Shown in pieces: positions 16,668 through 24,630 of a DNA stretch of 64,000 nucleotides. The DNA lies in assembly GCF_000718785.1 (NCBI RefSeq), contig NZ_JOCA01000008.1, forward strand, positions 62,001-126,000, given 5' to 3'. The notes beneath the pieces were generated by a model, which saw only the letters and a list, made by a program, of their open reading frames with translations, did no database searches and was not told where the DNA came from. How positions within the stretch are numbered: position 1 is the first letter of the stretch; every line of letters begins with the position of its first letter. The DNA is from Streptomyces sp. NRRL WC-3626. GTDB lineage: Bacteria; Actinomycetota; Actinomycetes; Streptomycetales; Streptomycetaceae. The translations under genes and the position numbers were made by a program.

Positions 16668-17620
16668 GCGACGGCCTCCTCTCCGGAGCGGGTGAGCCTG
16701 AGGTAGACGGCGGAGAACGCGCCGAGCAGGGCGAGGAGCATGACGCTGAGGGCGCAGGCGCCGCCGAAGTCGTTGTAGAGGAAGGCGTACTTGTAGATGA
16801 GGTAGAGGACCGTGACGGTCGCGTTCTCGGGGCCGCCGCCGGTGATGACGAAGGGTTCGGTGAACACCTGCATGGTGGCGATGATCTGCAGCAGCATCAG
16901 CATGAGGATGACGAACCTGGTCTGCGGGATCGTCACATGGCGGACGCGCTGCAGGAGGCTCGCTCCGTCGAGTTCGGCGGCCTCGTACAGCTCGCCGGGG
17001 ATGGACTGGAGTGCGGCGAGGTAGATGAGGACGGTGCCGCCCATGTTGGCCCAGGTGGCGACGACGACCAGGGAGACCAGGGCGGTGTCGGCGCCGTTGG
17101 ACCAGTTCGAGGTGGGCAGGTGGAGGAAGCGCAGTGCCTCGTTGGCGAGGCCGGCGCCCGGGTCGTAGAACCACTTCCACAGCAGGGCGCTGACCACCGG
17201 CGGAATCATCACCGGCAGATAGACGACGACCCTGAAGAAGGCTTTGGCGTGCCTGAGTTCGTTCAGGACGAGGGCCAGCACGAAGGGGATCGCGAAGCCG
17301 ATCAGCAGGGCGAGCAGGGTGAAGGTGAGCGTGTTGCGCCAGGCCGCGCCGAACTCGGGGTCGTCGAGAACCCGGGTGAAGTTGGCGGTGCCGACCCATT
17401 CGGGGTCGGAGCCGGGCGTGTACTTCTGGAAGGCGATCATGACGGCGCGGATCGCCGGGTACCAGGAGAACAGGGCGAAGCAGACGAGTCCGCCGGCGAG
17501 GAAGCCGTACGCGCGCAGATGGTCGGTGAGGCGGCGCCGCCTCCGGTCCCCCGCCGGGGGCGGCGCCTTCACCGGACGGACCCGCGCGGCGGGCGCCGGC
17601 CGTTCCACGGTCTTCGTCAC
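16664..17620 (-). CDS. Sugar ABC transporter permease (MalF-like)
   Basis: 318 aa, GTG start at 17620, 3 nt after the binding-protein stop. A Pro/Arg-rich cytoplasmic N-terminus is followed by hydrophobic segments and the EAA loop EAAELDGASLLQRVRHVTIP. The segment FTEPFVITGGGPENATVTVLYLIYK is the conserved MalF-type C-terminal signature. It partners with the MalG-like protein encoded next. Confidence 0.92.
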   Translation of the reverse strand: MTKTVERPAPAARVRPVKAPPPAGDRRRRRLTDHLRAYGFLAGGLVCFALFSWYPAIRAVMIAFQKYTPGSDPEWVGTANFTRVLDDPEFGAAWRNTLTFTLLALLIGFAIPFVLALVLNELRHAKAFFRVVVYLPVMIPPVVSALLWKWFYDPGAGLANEALRFLHLPTSNWSNGADTALVSLVVVATWANMGGTVLIYLAALQSIPGELYEAAELDGASLLQRVRHVTIPQTRFVILMLMLLQIIATMQVFTEPFVITGGGPENATVTVLYLIYKYAFLYNDFGGACALSVMLLALLGAFSAVYLRLTRSGEEAVA

Positions 17621-17623
17621 CGG

Positions 17624-18967
17624 TCAGCCCCGGGCCAGGATGCCGTCGATCTTGCCGGAGGCGTCCCCGAGGAGCCGGTCGATGTCCGCGTCCTCCTTGG
17701 TGAGGACGGCGGAGACGACGCCGTCGAGGACGGAGTAGAGCTGCTGGGCGTGCGGCGGCTCGATCTTCATCTCCAGGTGCTGGTTGCCGTCGAGGAAGGC
17801 CTGGTAGTTCTCCACCGGGACGTTGGCGTTGGCCTTCTTGACCTGCTGGTCCCTGTCGTCGGCGGGGCCGGTGAACAGGCGTGGTTCGGGCAGGCCGACG
17901 GGGGCGTCGTTCTTCTTGGCGCGGGCGTAGTCGCCGAGGAAGCCGTCACCGGGGGTGAGGAACATGTGGTCGAGCCACTTGAGGCCGGCGCGGATCTGCT
18001 CGGGTGAGGCGTTCTTGTTGAACATGTAGCCGTCGCCGCCGATGAGGGTGCCTTCGCCGCCGGGCATGGGGGCGAGCGCCATGTCCTCGTACGCGGCGCC
18101 CTTCTCCTTGACGAGGATGGGGATGTTGTCGGGGGCGGCGAGGTACATGCCGAGCTTGCCGGATCCCATCAGCTGCTGGACGTCGTTGATGACGAGCAGC
18201 TGCTTGCTGCCCATCGACTCGTCCTTCCACCGCATGTCGTGGAGGGTCTGGAGGACGGCCTTGCCCTCGGGGGTGTCGATGGTGGCCTTCTTGCCGTCGG
18301 CGCTCACCACGTCGCCGCCCTGGGAGTAGAGCTCGGCGGTGAAGTGCCAGCCGCCCTGGTTCTGGGCGCTGTAGTCGGCGTAGCCGATGGTGCCGTCGCC
18401 GAGGGCGGCGATCTTCTCGGCGGCGTCGCGGACCTCGTCCCAGGTGGTGGGCGGGCGGTCGGGGTCGAGGCCGGCCTTCTCGAAGAGCGCCCGGTTGTAG
18501 ATCAGGCCCATGGAGTAGCCGGTGCGCGGGATCCCGTAGATCTTGCCGTCGACGGTGTAGATGTCGCGCAGTTGCTGCTGGATGGTGGCGTAGCTCTTCA
18601 ACTCCTTGACGTACGGGGTGAGATCGGCGGCCTGGTTGATGTCGACGACGTGCCGGGCGTCGGTGAAGTAGGTGTAGAAGACGTCCTCCATCTGTCCGCC
18701 GGCGAGTTTGGCGTCGAACGTCTTCGGGTCCTGGCACGGGAAGGCGTCGTGCGGGACGACGTCGATGTCGGGGTTCTTCTTCTCGAAGGCGGCGATGTCC
18801 TCCTCGAAGAACCGCCGGTCGACCTTGGCGCTCTTGGGCGGCATGCAGTTGACGGTGACGCGGGTCTTGCCGCCGGCGGCTTCGTCGTCGTCGGAGCCGC
18901 AGGCGGTGAGCGCGAGCGCGCCGACGCCCAGGGCGACGAGGGTACGACGGATCCCGGTGCTTCTCAT
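17624..18967 (-). CDS. Sugar ABC transporter substrate-binding lipoprotein
   Basis: 447-aa solute-binding protein of the extracellular family 1 type. The lipoprotein signal is MRSTGIRRTLVALGVGALAL followed by TACGSD, with the lipid-modified Cys at about residue 23. Typical folds follow: YGIPRTGYSMGLIYNRALFEKAGLD, TTWDEVRDAAEKI, and GGDGYMFNKNASPEQI. It delivers oligosaccharides to the MalFG-like permeases. Start ATG 18967 follows AAGGGG; an in-frame extension to 19036 lacks a signal peptide. Adjacent GH13 and GH87 genes suggest an alpha-glucooligosaccharide ligand. Confidence 0.9.
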   Translation of the reverse strand: MRSTGIRRTLVALGVGALALTACGSDDDEAAGGKTRVTVNCMPPKSAKVDRRFFEEDIAAFEKKNPDIDVVPHDAFPCQDPKTFDAKLAGGQMEDVFYTYFTDARHVVDINQAADLTPYVKELKSYATIQQQLRDIYTVDGKIYGIPRTGYSMGLIYNRALFEKAGLDPDRPPTTWDEVRDAAEKIAALGDGTIGYADYSAQNQGGWHFTAELYSQGGDVVSADGKKATIDTPEGKAVLQTLHDMRWKDESMGSKQLLVINDVQQLMGSGKLGMYLAAPDNIPILVKEKGAAYEDMALAPMPGGEGTLIGGDGYMFNKNASPEQIRAGLKWLDHMFLTPGDGFLGDYARAKKNDAPVGLPEPRLFTGPADDRDQQVKKANANVPVENYQAFLDGNQHLEMKIEPPHAQQLYSVLDGVVSAVLTKEDADIDRLLGDASGKIDGILARG

Positions 18968-19043
18968 CGGTGGACCCCTTAGGGACAGGAGTGAGTGAAC
19001 CCCTCGGAACAGGAGCGGTGGGCGGGGCACACTCAAGCACCGA

Positions 19044-19066
19044 CGACATCGGTCCGCAAGATGTCG
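19044..19066. promoter_or_regulatory. Inverted repeat upstream of sugar importer operon, candidate LacI operator
   Basis: CGACATC (19044-19050) and GATGTCG (19060-19066) form a perfect 7-bp inverted repeat with a 9-bp spacer holding GGTCCGCAA. The site lies 77 bp before the binding-protein start, in an unusually AT-rich stretch (AATTTGAAATTATT at 19071-19084). It also contains one CTTGC element on the minus strand, as in the LacI gene's own promoter. Likely target of the LacI regulator just upstream. Confidence 0.45.
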
Positions 19067-19102
19067 CGCAGAATTTGAAATTATTCGACAGAGAGATGGA
19101 TC

Positions 19103-20101
19103 TCAGGAACGGGGTGCCTGGGCGGTCGATCCGCGGACCACCAGCTCGGGCTCGAAGAGCAGTTCCTCGGGGGCGACGGTGCTGCCGCTGATCTGCGCGT
19201 TCAGCAGTTCCACGACCGCTCTGCCCATGGCCTCGATGGGCTGCCGGACGGTGGTGAGCGGGGGTTCGGTGCAGTTCATCAGCGCCGAGTCGTCGTAGCC
19301 GACGACCGATATCTGTCCGGGGACGTCAAGTCCCTTGCGGCGGGCGGCCCGTACGACTCCGAGGGCGAGGGGGTCGCTGGCGCAGATGAAGCCGGTGACG
19401 CCCCGCTCGATCAGCCGGGAGGCGGCGGCGTGGCCGCCCTCGATGGAGAACATGGCACGGGCGACGTGCTCTTCGGGCACCTCGCCGGCGACCGCGCGGG
19501 CGGCGGCCAGCTTGCGGGCCGAGGGCATGTGGTCGCCGGGGCCGAGCACCAGCCCGATGCGCTCGTGGCCGAGGGAGGCGAGGTGCCGCCACGCCTGCTC
19601 CACGGCTACGGCGTCGTCGCACGACACGGCGGGGAAACCGAGGTGCTCGATGGCCGCGTTGACGAGCACGACCGGGATGTTGCGTTCGGCGAGCCGGCGG
19701 TAGTGGTCGTGGGGCGCGTCGGCCTGGGCGTAGAGCCCGCCGGCGAACACGACGCCGGACACCTGCTGTTGCAGCAGCAGGTCGACGTAGTCGGCCTCGG
19801 AGACACCGCCGCGGGTCTGGGTGCACAGCACCGGGGTGAGCCCGAGCTGGGCCAGTGCGCCGCCGATGACCTCCGCGAAGGCGGGGAAGATCGGGTTCTG
19901 CAGTTCCGGCAGGACCAGGCCGACCAGCCGGGCGCGCTCACCGCGCAACTGGGTGGGCCGCTCGTAGCCGAGCACGTCCAGCGCGGAGAGCACCGCCTGC
20001 CGGGTGGCCTCGGAGACCCCCGGCTTGCCGTTGAGCACCCGGCTGACCGTGGCCTCGCTGACCCCGACCTTCTTCGCCACCACAGCAAGTCGTCGTGTCA
20101 T
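19103..20101 (-). CDS. LacI-family regulator of the alpha-glucan locus
   Basis: 332 aa from ATG 20101. The N-terminal helix-turn-helix MTRRLAVVAKKVGVSEATVS with RVLNGKPGVSEATRQAV is canonical LacI, followed by the hinge and a periplasmic-binding-like effector domain (LVGLVLPELQNPIFPAFAEVI; GISVVGYDDSALMN-type ending). It lies upstream of and parallel to the sugar importer and glycoside hydrolase genes and most likely represses them until oligosaccharides bind. CTTGC-type repeats in its own upstream region suggest autoregulation, as for Streptomyces MalR-like proteins. Confidence 0.92.
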   Translation of the reverse strand: MTRRLAVVAKKVGVSEATVSRVLNGKPGVSEATRQAVLSALDVLGYERPTQLRGERARLVGLVLPELQNPIFPAFAEVIGGALAQLGLTPVLCTQTRGGVSEADYVDLLLQQQVSGVVFAGGLYAQADAPHDHYRRLAERNIPVVLVNAAIEHLGFPAVSCDDAVAVEQAWRHLASLGHERIGLVLGPGDHMPSARKLAAARAVAGEVPEEHVARAMFSIEGGHAAASRLIERGVTGFICASDPLALGVVRAARRKGLDVPGQISVVGYDDSALMNCTEPPLTTVRQPIEAMGRAVVELLNAQISGSTVAPEELLFEPELVVRGSTAQAPRS

Positions 20102-20104
20102 GCA

Positions 20105-20138
20105 CGCAAGAGTAGCGCAAGAAACGCAAGCGGCTTGC
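20105..20138. promoter_or_regulatory. Repeated GCAAG elements and palindrome upstream of lacI-type gene
   Basis: CGCAAG occurs at 20105-20110, 20116-20121 and 20125-20130, roughly one helical turn apart. GCAAG (20126-20130) and CTTGC (20134-20138) form a palindrome around CGG, flanked as ACGCAAG-CGG-CTTGCAT. On the minus strand these read CTTGCG direct repeats, resembling the CTTGCAG repeats bound by Streptomyces MalR. The elements lie directly before the regulator's ATG, consistent with autoregulation. Confidence 0.55.
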
Positions 20139-20158
20139 ATGGGGACGCAAATTCTCGG

Positions 20159-20818
20159 TCAGTGTGCCGCCCAGAGCCCTCGGACATGTCCGAGGTGCCG
20201 GGTCATCACGGCCCGTACGGCCTCCGGGTCCCGGGTGAGGAGCGCGTCGAGGAGTTCCAGGTGTTCCTCGGCCGACGCGTCCAGCCGTCCCTGCTCGACG
20301 AGCGCGGTCAGGCCGTAGAGCCGGGCGCGCTGCCGCAGGTTGCGGACGACCTCGACGAGGTGTCCGTTGCCTGCGAGTGCGAGCAGGCCGAGGTGGAAGC
20401 GCTGGTCGGCCTCGATGTACGCGATGAGGTCACCGGCCGCGGCGGCGGTGACGATCTCCTCGGCGACCGGGCGCAGCGCCTCCAGGGCGACCGGGTCGGC
20501 GGTGACGGCGAGCCCGGCCGTGGTGGGGATCTCGATGAGCGCCCGGATGTGGGTGTACTCGTCGAGCTGCCGGTCGGAGACGGCGGTGACCCGGAAGCCC
20601 TTGTTGGGCACGGTGTCGACCAGGCCCTCCTTGGCGAGGTCGAGCATGGCCTCGCGCACGGGGGTGGCGGAGACGCCGAAGCGGGTGGCGAGGGCGGGCG
20701 CCGAGTACACCTCGCCGGGGCGGAGTTCCCCGGCGATCAGGGCGGCCCGCAGCGCGTCCGCGACCCGTTCGCGGTAGCTGGGTCTGCGGCCGCCCAGGTC
20801 GGAGAGTGCGCTGCTCAC
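20159..20818 (-). CDS. GntR-family regulator (FCD/FadR subfamily) of hydroxyproline genes
   Basis: 219 aa, GTG start at 20818 overlapping the epimerase stop (GTGA). The N-terminal winged helix is YRERVADALRAALIAGELRP, with FGVSATPVREAMLDLAKEGLV; the C-terminal FCD helical domain runs from about residue 85 with metal-site histidines (HLGLLALAGNGHLVE, HLELLDALL, RHLGHVRGL). As the last gene of the operon it is placed to sense hydroxyproline or an intermediate and to act at the 25-bp palindrome before the first gene (25792-25816). That link is inferred. Confidence 0.9.
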   Translation of the reverse strand: MSSALSDLGGRRPSYRERVADALRAALIAGELRPGEVYSAPALATRFGVSATPVREAMLDLAKEGLVDTVPNKGFRVTAVSDRQLDEYTHIRALIEIPTTAGLAVTADPVALEALRPVAEEIVTAAAAGDLIAYIEADQRFHLGLLALAGNGHLVEVVRNLRQRARLYGLTALVEQGRLDASAEEHLELLDALLTRDPEAVRAVMTRHLGHVRGLWAAH

Positions 20819-21816
20819 AGGACGAACCCCGCCGGGAAGGGGTCCGTGGGGTCCAGCAGGTACTGGGCGGTGCCGGTGATCCAGGCCCGGCCGGTGAAGC
20901 TGGGCAGGACGGCCGGGCGGCCGGCGACCTCGGTGGTGCCGAGCAGCCGGCCGGTGAACCGGGTGCCGATGAAGGACTCGTTCACGAACTCGGTGTGCAG
21001 CGGGAGTTCGCCGCGTGCGTGCAGCTGGGCCATGCGGGCGCTGGTGCCGGTGCCGCAGGGTGAGCGGTCGAACCAGCCGGGGTGGATCACCATGGCGTGC
21101 CGGGAGTGGCGGGCGGTGGCGTCGGGTGCGGTCACCTGGACATGGTGACAGCCGTGGATGGACGGGTCCTCGGGGTGGACCGGTTCCTCCTCGGCGTTGA
21201 TCGCGTCCATGAGGGAGAGTCCGGCGGCGAGGATGTCGTCCTTGCGGGAACGGTCATAGGGCAGTCCGAGGCGGTCCAGGGGCAGGATGGCGTAGAAGTT
21301 GCCCCCGAAGGCGAGGTCGTACGTCACCGTCCGCCCGTCGGGGAGGGTGGCCTTCCGGTCGAGGGCGACGGAGAAGGACGGGACGTTGCGCAGGGTCACG
21401 GCCGTGGCGGCGCCGTCCTCCACCGCCACCTCGGCGACGACGACCCCGGCGGGGGTGTCCAGGCGGATGGTGGTGACGGGTTCGACGACCTCGACCATCC
21501 CCGTCTCGACGAGGACGGTCGCGACGCCGATCGTGCCGTGCCCGCACATCGGGAGATAGCCGGACACCTCGATGTAGACGACACCCCAGTCGCAGTCGGG
21601 CCGGGACGGCGGCTGGAGGACGGCGCCGCTCATCGCGGAGTGCCCGCGCGGCTCGTTCATCAGCAACCGCTTGATGTCGTCGCGGTGTTCACGGAAGTAC
21701 AGGCGCCGTTCGTTCATGGTCGCGCCGGGGATGGTGCCGATGCCGCCGGTGATCACCCGGGTCGGCATGCCCTCGGTGTGCGAGTCGACGGCGTGCAGGA
21801 CGAGTCTGCTGCGCAT
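20815..21816 (-). CDS. 4-hydroxyproline 2-epimerase (proline racemase family)
   Basis: 333 aa. Both catalytic cysteines of the epimerase subgroup are present: C91 in PMCGHGTIG and C254 in DRSPCGTGTSA. The enzyme interconverts trans-4-hydroxy-L-proline and cis-4-hydroxy-D-proline by two-base chemistry. Presence of the second Cys excludes a trans-3-hydroxyproline dehydratase, which has Thr there. Neighbouring genes encode the D-hydroxyproline dehydrogenase and deaminase, so the pathway assignment is strong. The regulator gene is translationally coupled downstream. Confidence 0.92.
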   Translation of the reverse strand: MRSRLVLHAVDSHTEGMPTRVITGGIGTIPGATMNERRLYFREHRDDIKRLLMNEPRGHSAMSGAVLQPPSRPDCDWGVVYIEVSGYLPMCGHGTIGVATVLVETGMVEVVEPVTTIRLDTPAGVVVAEVAVEDGAATAVTLRNVPSFSVALDRKATLPDGRTVTYDLAFGGNFYAILPLDRLGLPYDRSRKDDILAAGLSLMDAINAEEEPVHPEDPSIHGCHHVQVTAPDATARHSRHAMVIHPGWFDRSPCGTGTSARMAQLHARGELPLHTEFVNESFIGTRFTGRLLGTTEVAGRPAVLPSFTGRAWITGTAQYLLDPTDPFPAGFVL

Positions 21817-21831
21817 GACGGTGCCCCTCCC

Positions 21832-22722
21832 CTACGCGAGTCCGGCCGCGACGGCCTTCTCGGTGGCCGCGCGGACGGCCGCCTCCTGACCGGCGTCCAG
21901 CGGTACGCGGGGCGGGCGGCAGGGGCCGCCGTGCCGGCCCACGAGGTCCATGGACAGCTTGATCGACTGTACGAACTCGACCCGCGAGTCCCAGCGGAGC
22001 AGGGGGTGCAACTGGCGGTAGAGCGGGAGCGCGGTGTCGAGGTCGCCGGTCACGGCGGCACGGTAGAGGTCCACGCAGGCGCGGGGCAGTGCGTTGGGGT
22101 AGCCGGCCACCCAGCCCTTGGCGCCCGCGATGGCCAGCTCCAGGAGTACGTCGTCCGCGCCGATCAACAGGTCGAGTTCGGGGGCGAGTTCGGCGATGCG
22201 GTAGGCGCGGCGGACGTCGCCGGAGAACTCCTTGACGGCGTGGATGTGCCCCTCGCCGTGCAGCCGGGCGAGGAGTTCGGGGACCAGGTCGACCTTGGTG
22301 TCGACGGGGTTGTTGTAGGCGACGACCGGCAGTCCGGCGGCGGCTACCGCGGCGTAGTGGGCGAGGACGGCGCGCTCGTCGGCGCGGTAGGCGTTGGGCG
22401 GCAGCAGCATCACGGCCCGGCAGCCGGCCTCGCCGGCCTGCTCGGTCCAGCGGCGGGCCTCGGCGGAGCCGTAGGCGGCGACGCCGGGCATGACGCGCTC
22501 GCCGCCGATCGCGGCGACGGCCGTCTCGACGACCCGGGTGCGCTCCTCGGGGGTGAGCACCTGGTACTCGCCGAGCGAGCCGTTCGGTACGACGCCGTCA
22601 CAGCCGTTGGCGACGAGCCAGGCGCAGTGCTCGGCGTAGCGGTCGTAGTCGACGGAGAGGTCGTCGGTCAGCGGGAGCGCGGTGGCGACGAGGACGCCGC
22701 GCCAGGGGCGGAGGTCGGTCAT
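21832..22722 (-). CDS. 1-pyrroline-4-hydroxy-2-carboxylate deaminase (DapA/NAL family)
   Basis: 296 aa of the dihydrodipicolinate synthase superfamily. Schiff-base Lys is K164 in HAVKEFSGD and the helper Tyr is Y136 in VVAYNNP. Within a hydroxyproline operon this family member deaminates the dehydrogenase product to 2,5-dioxopentanoate (alpha-ketoglutarate semialdehyde). Its ATG (22722) overlaps the stop of the dehydrogenase subunit gene (ATGA). The next enzyme, a semialdehyde dehydrogenase leading to 2-oxoglutarate, is not in this window. Confidence 0.87.
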   Translation of the reverse strand: MTDLRPWRGVLVATALPLTDDLSVDYDRYAEHCAWLVANGCDGVVPNGSLGEYQVLTPEERTRVVETAVAAIGGERVMPGVAAYGSAEARRWTEQAGEAGCRAVMLLPPNAYRADERAVLAHYAAVAAAGLPVVAYNNPVDTKVDLVPELLARLHGEGHIHAVKEFSGDVRRAYRIAELAPELDLLIGADDVLLELAIAGAKGWVAGYPNALPRACVDLYRAAVTGDLDTALPLYRQLHPLLRWDSRVEFVQSIKLSMDLVGRHGGPCRPPRVPLDAGQEAAVRAATEKAVAAGLA

Positions 22723-24341
22723 GAGGAGCCTCTCTCGGTGTGATGGCCGTGCGGGTCGGGACCGTCGTGCGGGGCGGGCCCGGCGTCCGGGTCGGGGCCG
22801 CCGCCTGGGGCAGGGCTGCCGCCCGGGTCGGGCGCGGCGCCCAGGTCGGGACCAGCGTCCGGGGCAGGCCCGGCGTCCGGGGCAGGGCTGCCGCCCAGGT
22901 CGGACGCGACGCCCAGGTCGGGACCAGCGCCCGAGTCAGGCCCAGCGTCCAGGTCAGGCCCGCTGCCCGGGGCGGGGTCGGTGTTCTCTTCGTGCTGCCG
23001 GGCCAGGACGCCCAGGGGTACGGGGCGGGCGAACGGTCGTCGGGGCGGGGTGGGGTCGCGGTGCGTGAGGCCCGCCACCGCCGGGCCGCACATGCGGCCC
23101 TGGCACCAGCCCATCCCGGCCCGGGTGAGCAGCTTGACCGTGCGGGCGTCCCCGGCGCCGAGTGCGAGGCCCGCGCGGACGGCGCCCGCGGTGACCTCCT
23201 CGCAGCGGCAGACGACGGTGTCGTCGGTGACCCGCTCCGCCCAGCCGGCGGGCGGCGCGAACACGGCGTCGAGCGCGCCGGCGCTCGCGCGCAGCCGGGC
23301 GCGGGCCCGGGCGGCCGGGGCCCACTGCCCCGGATCGGGGACGGCGCCGCGCAGCCGGGCGGCGATCGAGCGGCCGGCGACATGGCCTTCGGCGAGGGCG
23401 AGCCCCGACCCGCCGACGCCGGTGGCCTCGCCCGCCGCCCACACTCCCGGCACGTCGGTGCGCTGTTCGGCGTCGACGGCCACGGTGAGTCCGTCGAGAC
23501 GGCAGCCGAGGCTCTCGGCGAGGTCGGTGTGCGGGAGCATGCCGTGGCTCACCGCGAGGGTGTCGCAGGGCAGCCGGCGTTCGGTGCCGGGCCGTACCCG
23601 GCCCCGGGCGTCGAGCGCGGCGACGGTCACGCCGGTCAACCGCCCCTCGCCGTGGGCGCGCAGGACGGTGTGGCGGACGAGGACGGGAACGCGGTGGCGC
23701 AGCAGCCGGGCCGCGTACCCGGCTCCCTCCGGCAGCTTGCCGGCCAGTGGTCCGGCGTGCCGCAGCGTCCGTCCGGGGTCGGCGGACTCCACCAGCGCGC
23801 CGACCCGTACGCCCGCCGCCGCGAGTCCGGTCGCCACCGGCAGCAGCAGTGGCCCGGTACCGGCGACGACGGCGGTCCGGCCGGGTACGACGAGCCCGCC
23901 CTTGAGCATCGCCTGGGCGCCGCCCGCGGTGACGACGCCGGGGAGGGTCCAGCCGGGGAAGGGCAGCACGGTCTCGTAGGCGCCGGTGGCCAGGAGTACG
24001 GCGCGGGCGCGCACCTCGGCCGGTTCCTCCTGCTCCGGTCCGAGCAGCGCGTGCACGATCAGCTCCTCGGGCGTCCGTTCCACGCTCCACACATGGTGCT
24101 CGGTCAGCAGCCGTACGCGGCTCGTCGCGAGCCGGTCCCGCAGCCGCGTCCAGGTGCGCCACTGGTGGTGCAGGGCCTGAGGGCGTTCCGCGCGGAGTGC
24201 GGGGGCGGGCTGCCGGTAGAACTGGCCGCCCGGTTCCGGTGCCGCGTCGACGAGGGCGACCCGCAGGCCGCGCCGCTCGGCCGCGAGAGCGGCGGCGAGT
24301 CCCGCCGGTCCCGCTCCGATCACCGCGAGGTCAGTGCGCAT
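22719..24341 (-). CDS. D-hydroxyproline dehydrogenase, FAD/[2Fe-2S] alpha subunit with repeat tail
   Basis: 540 aa. An N-terminal FAD fold (MRTDLAVIGAGPAGLAAALA), an NAD-type second Rossmann (TAVVAGTGPLLLPVATGL), and a BFD-like [2Fe-2S] site with CRCEEV and GWCQGRMCG near residues 385-425. This matches the large subunit of three-part HcnABC-like amino acid dehydrogenases. From about residue 461 the protein ends in twelve imperfect hexapeptides (GPDLDA, GPDSGA, GPDLGV and similar) that are not part of the family and are encoded by an 18-bp repeat. ATG 24341 overlaps the upstream ferredoxin gene by 11 nt. Catalysis should not need the tail. Confidence 0.88.
   Translation of the reverse strand: MRTDLAVIGAGPAGLAAALAAERRGLRVALVDAAPEPGGQFYRQPAPALRAERPQALHHQWRTWTRLRDRLATSRVRLLTEHHVWSVERTPEELIVHALLGPEQEEPAEVRARAVLLATGAYETVLPFPGWTLPGVVTAGGAQAMLKGGLVVPGRTAVVAGTGPLLLPVATGLAAAGVRVGALVESADPGRTLRHAGPLAGKLPEGAGYAARLLRHRVPVLVRHTVLRAHGEGRLTGVTVAALDARGRVRPGTERRLPCDTLAVSHGMLPHTDLAESLGCRLDGLTVAVDAEQRTDVPGVWAAGEATGVGGSGLALAEGHVAGRSIAARLRGAVPDPGQWAPAARARARLRASAGALDAVFAPPAGWAERVTDDTVVCRCEEVTAGAVRAGLALGAGDARTVKLLTRAGMGWCQGRMCGPAVAGLTHRDPTPPRRPFARPVPLGVLARQHEENTDPAPGSGPDLDAGPDSGAGPDLGVASDLGGSPAPDAGPAPDAGPDLGAAPDPGGSPAPGGGPDPDAGPAPHDGPDPHGHHTERGSS
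22746..22961. repeat. 18-bp minisatellite (12 imperfect units) inside coding sequence
   Basis: Twelve degenerate 18-bp units (216 bp) encode hexapeptides of the pattern G-P-D/A-L/P-x-A/G. The array keeps the frame of the dehydrogenase subunit and ends eight codons before its stop. Unit identity is high enough to suggest slippage-driven expansion, so copy number may vary between strains. Confidence 0.85.
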
Positions 24342-24630
24342 GGCCCGTCCCCTCCTGGGTGCGGATCACGTCGCCGGGCCGGGCCGGGACGAGACAGGCC
24401 CGCTGGTTGGGGCGGTCGTTCACGGTGACCAGGCAGTCGAAGCACACCCCGATCCCGCAGAACACCCCGCGCGGGCGTCCGCCGTCACGGGTGGTGCGCC
24501 ACGAGGTGATGCCGGCGGCCCACAGGGCCGCGGCGATCGTACGGCCGGGCAGCGCCTCGACGGTCCGGCCGTCGAAGGTGACCTCGAAGGCGGGTTGGGG
24601 CCGCGCCCCGGCGAGCTCCATCGGGTTCAC
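24331..24630 (-). CDS. D-hydroxyproline dehydrogenase, [2Fe-2S] ferredoxin-like gamma subunit
   Basis: 99 aa, GTG start at 24630 overlapping the stop of the FAD subunit gene (GTGA). Cluster ligands are C58, C63, C66 and C79 (VFCGIGVCFDCLVTV, QRACLVPA), the plant-type [2Fe-2S] spacing seen in HcnA-like small subunits. EVTFDGRTVEALPGRTIAAALWAAG is the N-terminal beta-grasp. It shuttles electrons between the two flavin subunits. Its 3' end overlaps the next gene by 11 nt. Confidence 0.88.
   Translation of the reverse strand: MNPMELAGARPQPAFEVTFDGRTVEALPGRTIAAALWAAGITSWRTTRDGGRPRGVFCGIGVCFDCLVTVNDRPNQRACLVPARPGDVIRTQEGTGHAH

Noticed and set aside
22746..22961. Repeat array considered as a CRISPR
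   Set aside because: Units are contiguous 18-mers without spacers and keep a coding frame.
22740..24428. 562-codon plus-strand frame across the repeat array and dehydrogenase gene
   Set aside because: Low-complexity Gly/Arg translation of the minus-strand gene; minus strand has FAD and FeS motifs.
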